Below are positions 1-5,994 of a stretch of 16,917 nt of DNA, in pieces. Each line of letters opens with the position of its first letter. Position 1 is the stretch's first letter. Both the position numbers and the translations under genes were made by a program. This DNA comes from Deltaproteobacteria bacterium. Lineage in GTDB: Bacteria > Desulfobacterota > Binatia > UBA9968 > CAXXLF01. The notes beneath the pieces were generated by a model. That model saw only the letters and a program-made list of their open reading frames with translations. It was not told where the DNA came from and made no database searches. The stretch is from assembly GCA_022571535.1 (NCBI GenBank), contig JACZXR010000009.1:1-16917 (forward strand), read 5' to 3'.

Positions 1-232
1 GGTCGCTATTTTGATCTTTACCGAGGTAACGCGCTGATCCGCGCTTAGGAGACTGGATATCGGGCCAGCGCCTCCCATCCTGGCCCGTCAGGACGCTTTT
101 AAGTATCTATGGCAAGCTGCTGGGCAAGGCCGACGAATCGCGGTTCGTAGTTGAACAATCCGTCAGCGTCTTCTTACCCTATTAACCAGGTTGGTTGGGC
201 TCGCCACGGATGAATATCGACTGATCTATGAG
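1..232 (+). other. Gene-free left edge; possible broken 3' end of an unidentified gene
   Basis: No intact gene is visible here. One plus frame is open from the window edge to a TAG at 46-48. A second plus frame then stays open from about 30 to a TAA at 183-185 and reads protein-like (it contains SIYGKLLGKADESRFVV). The two could be parts of one gene tail separated by a frameshift, or chance. The second stretch faintly recalls the C-terminal end of squalene/phytoene synthases, but this is too weak to name. The sequence from 186 to 232 shows nothing recognisable. Confidence 0.25.
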
Positions 233-760
233 CTAAGGTCTGATGATCAAATTTGGGTGCCGATACCAAAGGTATCCGGCCATTGCCGTAGCGCCCAGCA
301 GATTGCCAAGCAGGATTACCGGCCAGGTAAGCGCATGAAGTAATGGCTCCGCAAACACGAAGGCCGCCCCGACAAAACCGAACCCTAAGACGACGAACAG
401 CAAGAGAATACCAAAGCCAAGGTTCGGATTATGCTCTGCCAATCCAAGAAGCCGTGAGGCAACGCCGCCAATCACGGCAAGGGCAAGGCCATGAACCCAC
501 GTGTACATTAATGTCATTTCCAGGGAGAACGATACGCTTTCCATCGATGAAAGTGGCTCTCCTCGACCAAAGAGAGCAACTCCGAGCAGGGAGGGTGTAT
601 ACAGGGGCCGCCCGTTGATAGTGTCCAGGATAAGCACCCAAATAGCAATCGTTGCTGCACCAATAATGCCTGCGATAATCCCCTCAACATAGAGCTTGGA
701 GTTCTCCGACGTGTAGCTCTCTGTTAGAGGCAAGCTAGACGTGCCAAATTGTGGTGTCAT
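233..760 (-). CDS. Conserved four-helix membrane protein of unknown function
   Basis: A 175-residue integral membrane protein whose function I cannot assign. Four hydrophobic helices are visible at about residues 25-46, 83-104, 114-136 and 144-165. A conserved-looking segment after helix 1 (DTINGRPLYTPSLLG) is the kind of motif seen in hypothetical membrane proteins of many environmental bacteria. There is no cleavable signal peptide, and the first about 20 residues are polar. The ATG at 760-758 is preceded by a good ribosome binding site (AAAGGAG, 6 bases upstream). It starts 23 bases after the end of the 146-residue gene on the same strand, so the two are probably co-transcribed, perhaps with the lipoprotein-like gene further upstream. 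Coding is well supported by the RBS, the hydrophobic pattern and operon spacing; function is unknown. Confidence 0.8.
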   Translation of the reverse strand: MTPQFGTSSLPLTESYTSENSKLYVEGIIAGIIGAATIAIWVLILDTINGRPLYTPSLLGVALFGRGEPLSSMESVSFSLEMTLMYTWVHGLALAVIGGVASRLLGLAEHNPNLGFGILLLFVVLGFGFVGAAFVFAEPLLHALTWPVILLGNLLGATAMAGYLWYRHPNLIIRP

Positions 761-783
761 AGTTTACTCCTTTTGTGATTGAT

Positions 784-1224
784 CTAACCGAATTGGGACC
801 ATCCGCTTCTACTAGCAGTCAAACAAACACTTGACCTGAGACGCTCCTCCAGCTTCATATCCTTCCAACGAAGCAACCCTTGGCGAATGTATCCGGGGTT
901 AAATCCCAAAATTTCGCAGATATTTTCAAATGAAAAAAACCTATCATCGTTCTTTTCCAGGATCCAATCCTCCGCCTCACGAAACAAAGCTGCTCTCTTT
1001 TTGTCTCGTGTAAACGTGTAGTGCTGAAAACACGAAATGGCATCTTCAAACACAGCTGACATGAGCTTCTTCTCAGGCTCCAGGCACGTCTCCTTGCGAA
1101 AGACCTCAAAGTATTCATCTTGAACTAGCGTATCAGGCTGAAAAAGAGCGGCAAAAGTTTCCTCTACACTCGGAACAGCCCCATTGCGCACAGAAACCTC
1201 TTTCTTATCCGTGAAATGATCCAC
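784..1224 (-). CDS. Conserved hypothetical protein with a C-terminal helix-turn-helix-like segment
   Basis: A 146-residue soluble, charged protein. The central part (residues about 62-118) contains the pattern CFQHY...FREAEDWI...FSFENICEILGFNPGYIRQGL. I recognise this as a recurrent motif of short hypothetical proteins in environmental Proteobacteria-like genomes, but not as a named enzyme. The FENICEILGFNPGYIRQGLLRW stretch resembles a small helical DNA-binding module, so a regulatory role is possible but unproven. The start is a GTG immediately after AGGAGGAAA. That spacing (3 bases) is short, so an internal GTG (about codon 12) is an alternative start. Its neighbours on the same strand are a lipoprotein-like gene 92 bases upstream and a membrane protein 23 bases downstream. 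Confidence 0.75.
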   Translation of the reverse strand: MDHFTDKKEVSVRNGAVPSVEETFAALFQPDTLVQDEYFEVFRKETCLEPEKKLMSAVFEDAISCFQHYTFTRDKKRAALFREAEDWILEKNDDRFFSFENICEILGFNPGYIRQGLLRWKDMKLEERLRSSVCLTASRSGWSQFG

Positions 1225-1316
1225 TTTCCTCCTCGGAATCCCTCTCAGTTTGCCATTCGGCGCTTTTGCACGAGCAGTTTTTCAAATTCACAGCCGGTGC
1301 GGCTCTCAATGGCCTG

Positions 1317-1565
1317 CTAGCTTTGGCGCTCCCACCCCTTCGAATTCATACATACCCGGAAGAGTTCTCGATCCACCCTCTGGACTTCCCTCGGACGGCC
1401 GAACTCCTCGTACCTAACCTCTTTGACGGTTGCCTCTTGGAGACATTGGTACCGACCCTGGGCCAGATCCAATCGGGTAGCTCCAGGTCGGCTCCATTGG
1501 CTACAGCCCCAAAATAGGAGGAGTCCAATGAACGGAACAATTAAAAAATATCCAGCCGCGGTCAA
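1317..1565 (-). CDS. Small lipoprotein-like exported protein
   Basis: An 82-residue protein with an N-terminal hydrophobic segment ending in FIGLLLFWGC. This resembles a lipoprotein signal with an imperfect lipobox (Phe and Trp before Gly-Cys). The mature part has the layout seen in short envelope lipoproteins of environmental bacteria: a YQCLQEA motif near the middle and a C-terminal CMNSKGWE motif. The two Cys could form a disulfide. The TTG start at 1565 lacks a positively charged n-region. The same frame extends back through codons giving KRVNRN before the hydrophobic stretch but has no ATG, GTG or TTG there, so the true start is uncertain. The region 1601-1626 upstream carries an ECF-like promoter motif on this strand. 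Coding is supported by the signal sequence and family-like motifs; the opposite-strand frame at 1266-1517 is a shadow. Confidence 0.65.
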   Translation of the reverse strand: MTAAGYFLIVPFIGLLLFWGCSQWSRPGATRLDLAQGRYQCLQEATVKEVRYEEFGRPREVQRVDRELFRVCMNSKGWERQS

Positions 1566-1600
1566 ATTCCTATTTACCCTCTTGATGTTTCTATGGCTTT

Positions 1601-1626
1601 AACAACTCCTGTCCGAAAAAAGTTCC
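1601..1626 (-). promoter_or_regulatory. ECF-sigma-like promoter (GGAAC-N16-TTGTT) for the lipoprotein-like gene
   Basis: On the minus strand GGAAC (1626-1622) is followed after 16 bases by TTGTT (1605-1601), ending 35 bases before the TTG start of the lipoprotein-like gene. The -35-like element with its following T-run matches the GGAAC(T) element recognised by many ECF sigma factors. The same arrangement occurs twice on the plus strand nearby (1669-1695, 2620-2646). Promoter activity is inferred. Confidence 0.5.
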
Positions 1627-1668
1627 GGCAATAATCCATTTGAAGGGCAGAGGTCCTCCACAGAGTCG

Positions 1669-1695
1669 GGAACTTTTTCCTGATCCCTTATTGTT
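1669..1695 (+). promoter_or_regulatory. ECF-sigma-like promoter (GGAAC-N17-TTGTT)
   Basis: GGAAC at 1669-1673 and TTGTT at 1691-1695 are separated by 17 bases and lie 44 bases upstream of the small secreted peptide gene. Flanking sequence (GTCGGGAACTTT before, AGGCCA after) is shared with the copy at 2620-2646, so the two are homologous blocks and not chance pentamers. It probably transcribes the two genes at 1740 and 1917. Confidence 0.55.
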
Positions 1696-1739
1696 CAGAA
1701 TATAGAGGCCAATGATAAGCCTGACAGGATGTTAAAAAA

Positions 1740-1901
1740 ATGAAAAACAAAAGCGCACCGTTAGCAATTGTGCTCCTGACAATGGTTTTGGGGATTAGCC
1801 CTGTCCCGGTAAGGGCCTGTGAAAAACCCGTCCATGAAGACATCCAACACACAGTCTATGACCCCACGGACGATACCCATTTCAGACAGACAGCGTTTTA
1901 A
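1740..1901 (+). CDS. Small secreted peptide (53 residues)
   Basis: A short gene encoding a 53-residue peptide with a textbook Sec signal peptide: a basic start (MKNK), a hydrophobic core (LAIVLLTMVLGI), and a probable cleavage site after PVRA at residue 26. The mature product would be only about 27 residues, begins with Cys, and is rich in Asp and His. No family is recognised. An AGGA lies upstream of the ATG, which is preceded by an A-run. The TAA at 1899-1901 comes 15 bases before the ATG of the next secreted-protein gene, and that gene's ribosome binding site overlaps this stop, so the pair looks like an operon under the ECF-like promoter at 1669-1695. The minus frame over 1761-2069 is considered a shadow because it lacks a comparable start signal. 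Confidence 0.6.
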   Translation: MKNKSAPLAIVLLTMVLGISPVPVRACEKPVHEDIQHTVYDPTDDTHFRQTAF

Positions 1902-1916
1902 GGGAGAGTGCAAACC

Positions 1917-2324
1917 ATGAAAGATAAGAAAAAGATCTACTATGTAATTCTGGGTCTCACACTTCTCTGGCTCTCCGGTGGATCTCTCCATGCTGAGCCG
2001 ATGCGAACCACAGAGAACCTTCGCGGGGAGATAGTAATGCTCCCCTCCTCGGCACCAGAGCCAGGTCAATTTATCCTGGTTTCATTTGTTATGGTAGCCC
2101 CTGAAGCAGAAGTCATAGCATCAGTGGCTACATATGATGATCCTCAAACAAGGCGGTCAATCGATTATTTGGAGCTTTATGATGAAGCAGGGAGTCTTCT
2201 GTTGGTCAGCTGGGTTGACAGCTTCGGCATCCGCAGGACTGCCATGGACCGCGGACTTCTTCAAGAGGAGGCTTCCAGGCTCGAAGGAGTTCTTGTCCTT
2301 CTTCAAGAAGGGACCCCGGCATGA
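1917..2324 (+). CDS. Exported hypothetical protein
   Basis: A 135-residue protein starting at the ATG at 1917, chosen over the in-frame GTG at 1908 because AGGGAGAG (1901-1908) sits at the right distance from 1917. A clear signal peptide (MKDKKKIYY, then VILGLTLLWLSGGS, cleavage after LHA at about residue 26) predicts export. The mature part is acidic and mostly beta/alpha mixed, with a hydrophobic stretch (PGQFILVSFVMVAPEAEVI) and a following YLELYDEAGSLLLVSWVDSFGIRR segment. I recognise no family and see no metal-binding or catalytic motif. It follows the 53-residue secreted peptide by 15 bases in the same direction. Coding is well supported by the signal peptide and RBS; function is unknown. 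Confidence 0.75.
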   Translation: MKDKKKIYYVILGLTLLWLSGGSLHAEPMRTTENLRGEIVMLPSSAPEPGQFILVSFVMVAPEAEVIASVATYDDPQTRRSIDYLELYDEAGSLLLVSWVDSFGIRRTAMDRGLLQEEASRLEGVLVLLQEGTPA

Positions 2325-2427
2325 AGATAGAAGATCCGGGGATATGGTTCTAACTGAAGACAGGTCGGGTTTGGCTGCTTAGACGAAAGTAGAGTTATTA
2401 AAACGATCAGATTGAAGAGGGCTTCTC

Positions 2428-2505
2428 ATGGACCCGCTTATTTTCGTTTCTATCATAGCATCGCTCATTGTTTTCCTCATGGCATGGAATCTTTACGACT
2501 CCTGA
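2428..2505 (+). CDS. 25-residue single-pass membrane microprotein, copy A
   Basis: A 25-codon gene whose product is one hydrophobic helix: MDPL start, then SIIASLIVFLMAW, ending in a polar YDS tail. AGAGGG sits 7 bases upstream of the ATG. A second gene of the same length and design lies at 2764-2841, with 16 of 25 residues identical including MDP, SIIAS, IVFLM, W and the terminal S. The codon differences between copies include several synonymous ones, which is the sign of a protein under selection. A longer overlapping frame (2412-2705) is not conserved in the second copy and is rejected. Such microproteins often stabilise or regulate larger membrane complexes (CydX and KdpF are known examples); the partner here is unknown. 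Confidence 0.65.
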   Translation: MDPLIFVSIIASLIVFLMAWNLYDS

Positions 2506-2556
2506 CAAGAGGGACAGAGACCGTACGAGAAGGAAAGACCTCAGCAAACCAGAATG
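2428..2556 (+). repeat. Diverged direct repeat, copy A (microprotein gene plus 3' flank)
   Basis: The microprotein gene and about 50 bases after it match copy B at 2764-2897. Shared flank elements in order are ACA(A/G)GAG, AGAGA, GAGAAGGAA and an AATG near the end. The copies have diverged considerably, so the duplication is old, and the coding part is better preserved than the flank. Confidence 0.6.
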
Positions 2557-2619
2557 GTAGAACACCGATATTCACAACAACGGATAATAAGGGTGATAAA
2601 GATATATTTTGCCATGTCG

Positions 2620-2646
2620 GGAACTTTATCCTGGGCACTTCTTGTT
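2620..2646 (+). promoter_or_regulatory. ECF-sigma-like promoter (GGAAC-N17-TTGTT)
   Basis: GGAAC at 2620-2624 and TTGTT at 2642-2646 have the same 17-base spacer as the copy at 1669-1695. Both blocks share GTCGGGAACTTT upstream and AGGCCA about 15 bases downstream. It lies 117 bases before microprotein copy B and 300 before the DUF6789-like gene, and probably transcribes both. Confidence 0.55.
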
Positions 2647-2763
2647 TAGCAAGACAAAGGCCATGGAGGCCAAACTCCTTAACGAGATCAGAGGGAATGG
2701 CCTGATCCTTCTCAAAGGGAGGTCAGGTTTTGCCATGGAGGAGTTGAAGGAGGAGACATTTTT

Positions 2764-2841
2764 ATGGACCCGTTTGTTGTCCATTCGATCATAGCATCGT
2801 TCATTGTATTTCTCATGGTGTGGCTCTTTTATACTTCTTAA
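2764..2841 (+). CDS. 25-residue single-pass membrane microprotein, copy B
   Basis: Paralogue of the microprotein at 2428-2505. It starts MDPF, continues SIIASFIVFLMVW and ends YTS, forming one membrane helix with short polar ends. The ribosome binding site is strong (AAGGAGGAG at 2747-2755, 8 bases before the ATG). That site fits this start and not the longer overlapping frame at 2609-2794, which I reject. The TAA at 2839-2841 is followed about 105 bases later by the DUF6789-like membrane protein gene in the same direction, a possible functional partner by position only. An N-terminal MDP followed directly by a helix suggests insertion without signal cleavage; topology is not determinable by eye. 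Confidence 0.7.
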   Translation: MDPFVVHSIIASFIVFLMVWLFYTS

Positions 2842-2897
2842 CAGGAGCCATAGAGATTGTGTGAGAAGGAAGCAACTTTACAAATCAGTGAGGAATG
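2764..2897 (+). repeat. Diverged direct repeat, copy B (microprotein gene plus 3' flank)
   Basis: Second copy of the unit at 2428-2556, with the same gene and a related 3' flank (ACAGGAG, AGAGA, GAGAAGGAA, AATG in the same order). The two copies are separated by about 207 bases that contain the second ECF-like promoter block. Confidence 0.6.
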
Positions 2898-2946
2898 AAA
2901 CCGAAAACCAGAATAAAGGACACCATCGAAAAGGAGGTTAACCGTT

Positions 2947-3564
2947 GTGATTAAGTCGTTCAGCTTTCGAAGAGCATTGATAGCAGGTTTTCTAGGAACA
3001 GTGGCCATGACTATTCTGATGTATGCCTGGCCTCTGATAGGCCTTCCCCGCATGGACATCATGGCTGCACTGGGAGGGGTGTTTCCCTTCGATATATCAC
3101 CCTACGTCCTGGGTTTACTGATCCATCTCGGTATAGGGACCTCGATGGGGCTGATCTATGCCCTGTTTTTTGATTCTCGGCTACCCGGTCCGGGTTGGCT
3201 ACGTGGCGCCCTGTTTTCCTTTCTGCCCTGGATTTTTGCCATAACTCTGCTCGGTCCTGGCCTTCAAGTGGCCAGTGAATTCTTAAAGGGGAAAGAGGCC
3301 ATTGCGGCTAACCCGTGCTCACTATCCCAGCCCTGTCAAGTTCGACCGGCGAATCCTTGTGCGCTGAACCAACCCCAATCCAACCCATGCGCAGTCAAGG
3401 GTGGCAATCCATGTGGAGTCAGTGTCAATCCTTGCGCTGTGGCGAACCCCTGTGCAGCGGGCACGGCACCCTCAGGGACGCCTTCCCCGCAAGTTATGAG
3501 TTTAATCGTCCATCTGCTCTTTGGAGGAGTTCTGGGTGCCGCCTATAGGCCTCAGGTAACTTAG
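2947..3564 (+). CDS. DUF6789-like membrane protein with an Asn-Pro-Cys repeat insertion
   Basis: A 205-residue membrane protein with a GTG start, preceded by AAAGGAGG at 9 bases. Helices lie at about residues 10-32, 52-75, 86-108 and 184-202. The pattern GFLGTVAMTILMY, a PMDI-like PRMDIMAALGG, SRLPGPGWLRGALF and the final HLLFGGVLGAAY resemble the DUF6789 family of small membrane proteins of unknown function. Between the third and last helix, where the family normally has a short loop, residues 122-170 hold seven Cys residues, six in Asn-Pro-Cys units and one in Gln-Pro-Cys. Such a Cys-dense loop could bind metal or form disulfides; this is inference. It follows microprotein copy B by 105 bases. 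Family assignment is from memory of the motif layout and is moderately sure. Confidence 0.75.
   Translation: MIKSFSFRRALIAGFLGTVAMTILMYAWPLIGLPRMDIMAALGGVFPFDISPYVLGLLIHLGIGTSMGLIYALFFDSRLPGPGWLRGALFSFLPWIFAITLLGPGLQVASEFLKGKEAIAANPCSLSQPCQVRPANPCALNQPQSNPCAVKGGNPCGVSVNPCAVANPCAAGTAPSGTPSPQVMSLIVHLLFGGVLGAAYRPQVT
3310..3456 (+). repeat. Asn-Pro-Cys repeat-coding segment
   Basis: Within the DUF6789-like gene, residues 122-170 repeat the unit NPC followed by 3-7 small or polar residues (NPCAVKGG, NPCGVSV, NPCAVA, NPCAAG and others). Cys positions are 124, 130, 138, 148, 156, 163 and 169. The codons vary (AACCCG, AATCCT, AACCCA, AATCCA), so the repeat is kept at protein level and is not a recent DNA slippage product. 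Confidence 0.85.
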
Positions 3565-3774
3565 GGTAAGGTGAAATCCGCATTGCTTGCACAGGTCCAG
3601 CGACTCCGATATACACTTGGTGAGAGTAAAAATTTGTTCGGGAAATGCACTGACGCCCCTCTCTTCTCCTAGCTTTAGGTGGGTCTCAGCAGCGTTTATA
3701 TGATGGGGATATGAGCGACTAGTCAAAGGAGAATACAAGAGCTGGAGGGAAAAACCTGCCTACTGCGAAGAAAA

Positions 3775-4224
3775 GTGTTGTGGACATTGATGCTGTTTCT
3801 TTTGTCCACGGTCCCGGTCTGGGCGGATTCTCACGTCACGAGAGAAAACGGAGTAGTGATAGTCACTCTAACCCAGACCCCCTGCCTGTTTGTTGAGTCA
3901 GTTGACAATCCCAAGCACTACCGTTCCAAAAAATCTGCGGACTGTATTGCCATCAATAAACAGACCGCAGGTCAGCGGCAATTCAATCCTCTTCACCTAC
4001 CGCCCGGGAAAGTGACCTTCCGAGTCGCAAATGACAATGTCCCCTATGAGCTGGGCTTCTGGGTCCGGGGACAGGGCCTTGGACGCGTCAGCCTGCCCTC
4101 GGTGTCGGGCAGTGGGCTTATGCCTGGTCAGACCAAAGAATACGCCATCACCCTAAAAAAAGGGAAAAACTGGTATAGCTGCCCGCTGAATCCTACGCCC
4201 AACTATACTCTCATCGTCGAATAG
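3775..4224 (+). CDS. Exported cupredoxin-like protein lacking the usual copper ligands
   Basis: A 149-residue exported protein. The hydrophobic segment MLFLLSTVPVWA gives a signal peptide with cleavage after ADS or VWA. The mature part reads as a beta-sandwich: PPGKVTFRVANDNVPYELGFWVRG, then LPSVSGSGLMPGQTKEY, then KGKNWYSCPLNPTPNYTL. The ending recalls cupredoxins (Tyr-x-Cys-Pro loop), but the His and Met ligands after the Cys are replaced by Asn-Pro-Thr-Pro-Asn, so type 1 copper binding looks unlikely. Cys 37, 57 and 136 are present. The GTG start at 3775 has no good RBS and gives no basic n-region. An in-frame CTG at 3763 would add LRRK, making a proper signal peptide, with GGAGGG 13 bases upstream. 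It probably acts in the periplasm; role unknown. Confidence 0.75.
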   Translation: MLWTLMLFLLSTVPVWADSHVTRENGVVIVTLTQTPCLFVESVDNPKHYRSKKSADCIAINKQTAGQRQFNPLHLPPGKVTFRVANDNVPYELGFWVRGQGLGRVSLPSVSGSGLMPGQTKEYAITLKKGKNWYSCPLNPTPNYTLIVE

Positions 4225-4233
4225 TGCGTCGTT

Positions 4234-4261
4234 CCTCCAAGCACCCTGCAGGATTTGGAGG
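4234..4261 (+). terminator. Hairpin after the cupredoxin-like gene, possible terminator
   Basis: CCTCCAA (4234-4240) pairs with TTGGAGG (4255-4261) as a perfect 7-base stem around a 14-base loop, beginning 9 bases after the stop codon. No clear T-run follows, so intrinsic termination is only possible. Confidence 0.35.
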
Positions 4262-4499
4262 ATCTCTACCCCCCTTTAAAATCCTTCCACACATTTCACC
4301 ATACACGGAACTTTTGCCACCCCATAAGAGTTTGCCTTGCAGGGAAGGTTTTCCCCTGTGTTGTGACTAGTAGTTTGCAGTCCCCGTCCTACAGGTTAAA
4401 ATATTTTGATAAAGAGCGTTCACCCTGAAAGGATTGAAATTTAGGCGATCACTCTCTGTGAGAGCCTTTAATTCACCAGAAATTAGAAAGGAGATTTCT

Positions 4500-5708
4500 A
4501 TGAGAGAGCAGAGGCAAGCATCCATCAAAGGAAAAAGCCGCAGCAATGGTCAGAGATTAGATTTTGAAGAGGTGGTACTCCACCGCTATGAAAGGGCCGC
4601 CAAGGAAGCCGAAGTCGGCTTATGCGTTCCCGCCAACTATGACTCATCTCTCCTGAAAGTCATTCCTGAGGAGATCATTCAAAAGGACTATGGCTGTGGG
4701 AATCCTTCTCAATACGTGAGGGAAGGGGAGACTGTTCTTGATCTTGGCTCGGGGAGCGGGAAGGCCTGTTACATCATCTCACAGGTTGTGGGCCCGAGGG
4801 GCAGGGTCATCGGCGTGGACTTTAATGGAGAGATGCTTGCCCTGGCCCGCAAGTATCAAGACCTCGTAGGCGACAAACTGGGATATCACAATGTGGAGTT
4901 TCGCCGTGGTAGAATTCAGAACCTCAGGATCGGCTCAGACCTCCTCGATCAACATCTGGCGTCTAACCCTGTCCGTTCTGCATCCGACCTGCTTAGGCTG
5001 CACGAATTCGAAAGGAAAATCTCGGACGAGAACCCCATGATTCCGGATGATTCTATTGACGTCATTGTCTCTAACTGTGTGCTCAATCTGGTCCGGCCTG
5101 AAGATAAGAAAGAGATGTTTTCTGAAATGTATCGTGTGGTCAAAAGAGGGGGAAGAGTCATCATATCGGACATCGTCAGCGATGAACCTGTACCGGAGCA
5201 CCTGAAAAGCGATCCCGATCTGTGGAGCGGGTGCGTCTCTGGCGCCCTTCAGGAGGAGGAGTTTCTCTACTCCTTCGAGAAGGCCGGGTTTTATGGAATT
5301 CATGTCGAGGAGATGAGATCAGAACCTTATCAGACGGTGGAGGGCATTGAATTCCGCTCTGTAACCATATCTGCATATAAAGGGAAAGAGGGGCCCTGCA
5401 TGGAGAGAAACCAATCGGTGATCTACCGCGGCCCGTGGAAGCAGGTTATGGATGACGACAACCATGTCCTCCCCCGTGGGGTTCGGATCGCCGTTTGCGA
5501 GAAGACCTTCCAGATCTACTCCAAGCCGCCCTACCAGGATCAGTTTATCCAAATCCTGCCCAGGGAAGAGATCTCACTAGAGAAGGCCGCACTATTCGAC
5601 TGTGCCCGGACGGACAGACGCCACCCACGCGAGACCAAAGGAATGGATTACAAGGAGACACAGAGTTCTCCCAGCGCCTGCGGCCCCGCAAGCAACTGCT
5701 GCCCATAG
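4500..5708 (+). CDS. ArsM-like SAM-dependent methyltransferase with C-terminal extension
   Basis: A 402-residue protein with a class I methyltransferase fold. ArsM enzymes transfer methyl groups from SAM to arsenite. The SAM motif DLGSGSG is at residues 81-87 and the acidic residue at GVDFNGEML (about 107). The three As(III)-binding Cys positions of ArsM are present: Cys66 in YGCGNPS, Cys193 in SNCVLNL and Cys245 in GCVSGAL; Cys42 (GLCVPANYD) is a possible fourth. Unlike short ArsM proteins it has an insert at about 140-180 and a tail from about 300. The tail contains VIYRGPWKQVMDDD, LPRGVRIAVCEKT, RETKGMDY and a Cys-rich end (Cys394, 400, 401). The ATG at 4500 follows AAGGAG by 6 bases; an upstream TTG at 4434 has no RBS. 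Arsenic as the substrate is inferred from the Cys; other thiophilic substrates are possible. Confidence 0.8.
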   Translation: MREQRQASIKGKSRSNGQRLDFEEVVLHRYERAAKEAEVGLCVPANYDSSLLKVIPEEIIQKDYGCGNPSQYVREGETVLDLGSGSGKACYIISQVVGPRGRVIGVDFNGEMLALARKYQDLVGDKLGYHNVEFRRGRIQNLRIGSDLLDQHLASNPVRSASDLLRLHEFERKISDENPMIPDDSIDVIVSNCVLNLVRPEDKKEMFSEMYRVVKRGGRVIISDIVSDEPVPEHLKSDPDLWSGCVSGALQEEEFLYSFEKAGFYGIHVEEMRSEPYQTVEGIEFRSVTISAYKGKEGPCMERNQSVIYRGPWKQVMDDDNHVLPRGVRIAVCEKTFQIYSKPPYQDQFIQILPREEISLEKAALFDCARTDRRHPRETKGMDYKETQSSPSACGPASNCCP

Positions 5709-5994
5709 AGAGAGAAGGACCCACGTGCGGTGTTTTGTCCGGAAGATAAAGCAGAACGGAGACGGCTTTCGTAAGCGCATGATTGATGTCCTGCAATTAA
5801 CACGGGAGATATCACAGGCGCTGCACCGGAACTCACCCCGTACTTTCATTGTCTCCCCGTAAGAAGCAAGCAGGAAAGGGGGGGCTTTCTGCCAACACCG
5901 TCCAGTGCCAACTGATCCATCTGGGAAACCGCTGCTGGCCGCCAGGGGTAGGGAGTAGTTGTGTAGAAACCTTCATCTCCTAGGCGAAAACTCT
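5709..5994. other. Intergenic spacer after the methyltransferase gene
   Basis: About 286 bases without a convincing gene. Frames of up to about 85 residues cross it on both strands but none has a ribosome binding site or a recognisable motif. It contains the hairpin at 5870-5892 and ends at the PiT permease remnant. Confidence 0.5.
5870..5892 (+). terminator. Hairpin, possible terminator of the methyltransferase gene
   Basis: GCAGGAAAG (5870-5878) pairs with CTTTCTGC (5885-5892) with one bulged G and a loop of six G. There is no T-run after it, so termination is uncertain. Confidence 0.3.

Noticed and set aside
1266..1517. Plus-strand frame of 83 codons opposite the lipoprotein-like gene
   Set aside because: No RBS and no motifs; the minus-strand gene has a signal sequence, family-like Cys motifs and an upstream promoter motif.
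1761..2069. Minus-strand frame of 102 codons
   Set aside because: It lies across two plus-strand genes that both have signal peptides and proper starts; no supporting signals.
2412..2794. Longer overlapping plus-strand frames at 2412-2705 and 2609-2794
   Set aside because: They lack suitable ribosome binding sites and family-like sequence. The repeated 25-codon frames inside the same stretches explain the conservation and the RBS at 2747-2755.
3310..3456. Short tandem DNA repeat or CRISPR-like array
   Set aside because: The periodicity exists only at protein level (Asn-Pro-Cys); codons and spacings vary and no DNA repeat unit is conserved.
4307..4333. Fourth ECF-like promoter before the methyltransferase gene (GGAAC with 17-base spacer)
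   Set aside because: The -35 part matches, but the -10 part reads AGTTT instead of TTGTT and the start codon is about 165 bases away; too weak to list.
4434..4499. Upstream TTG start for the methyltransferase
   Set aside because: No ribosome binding site there, whereas AAGGAG is correctly placed for the ATG at 4500.
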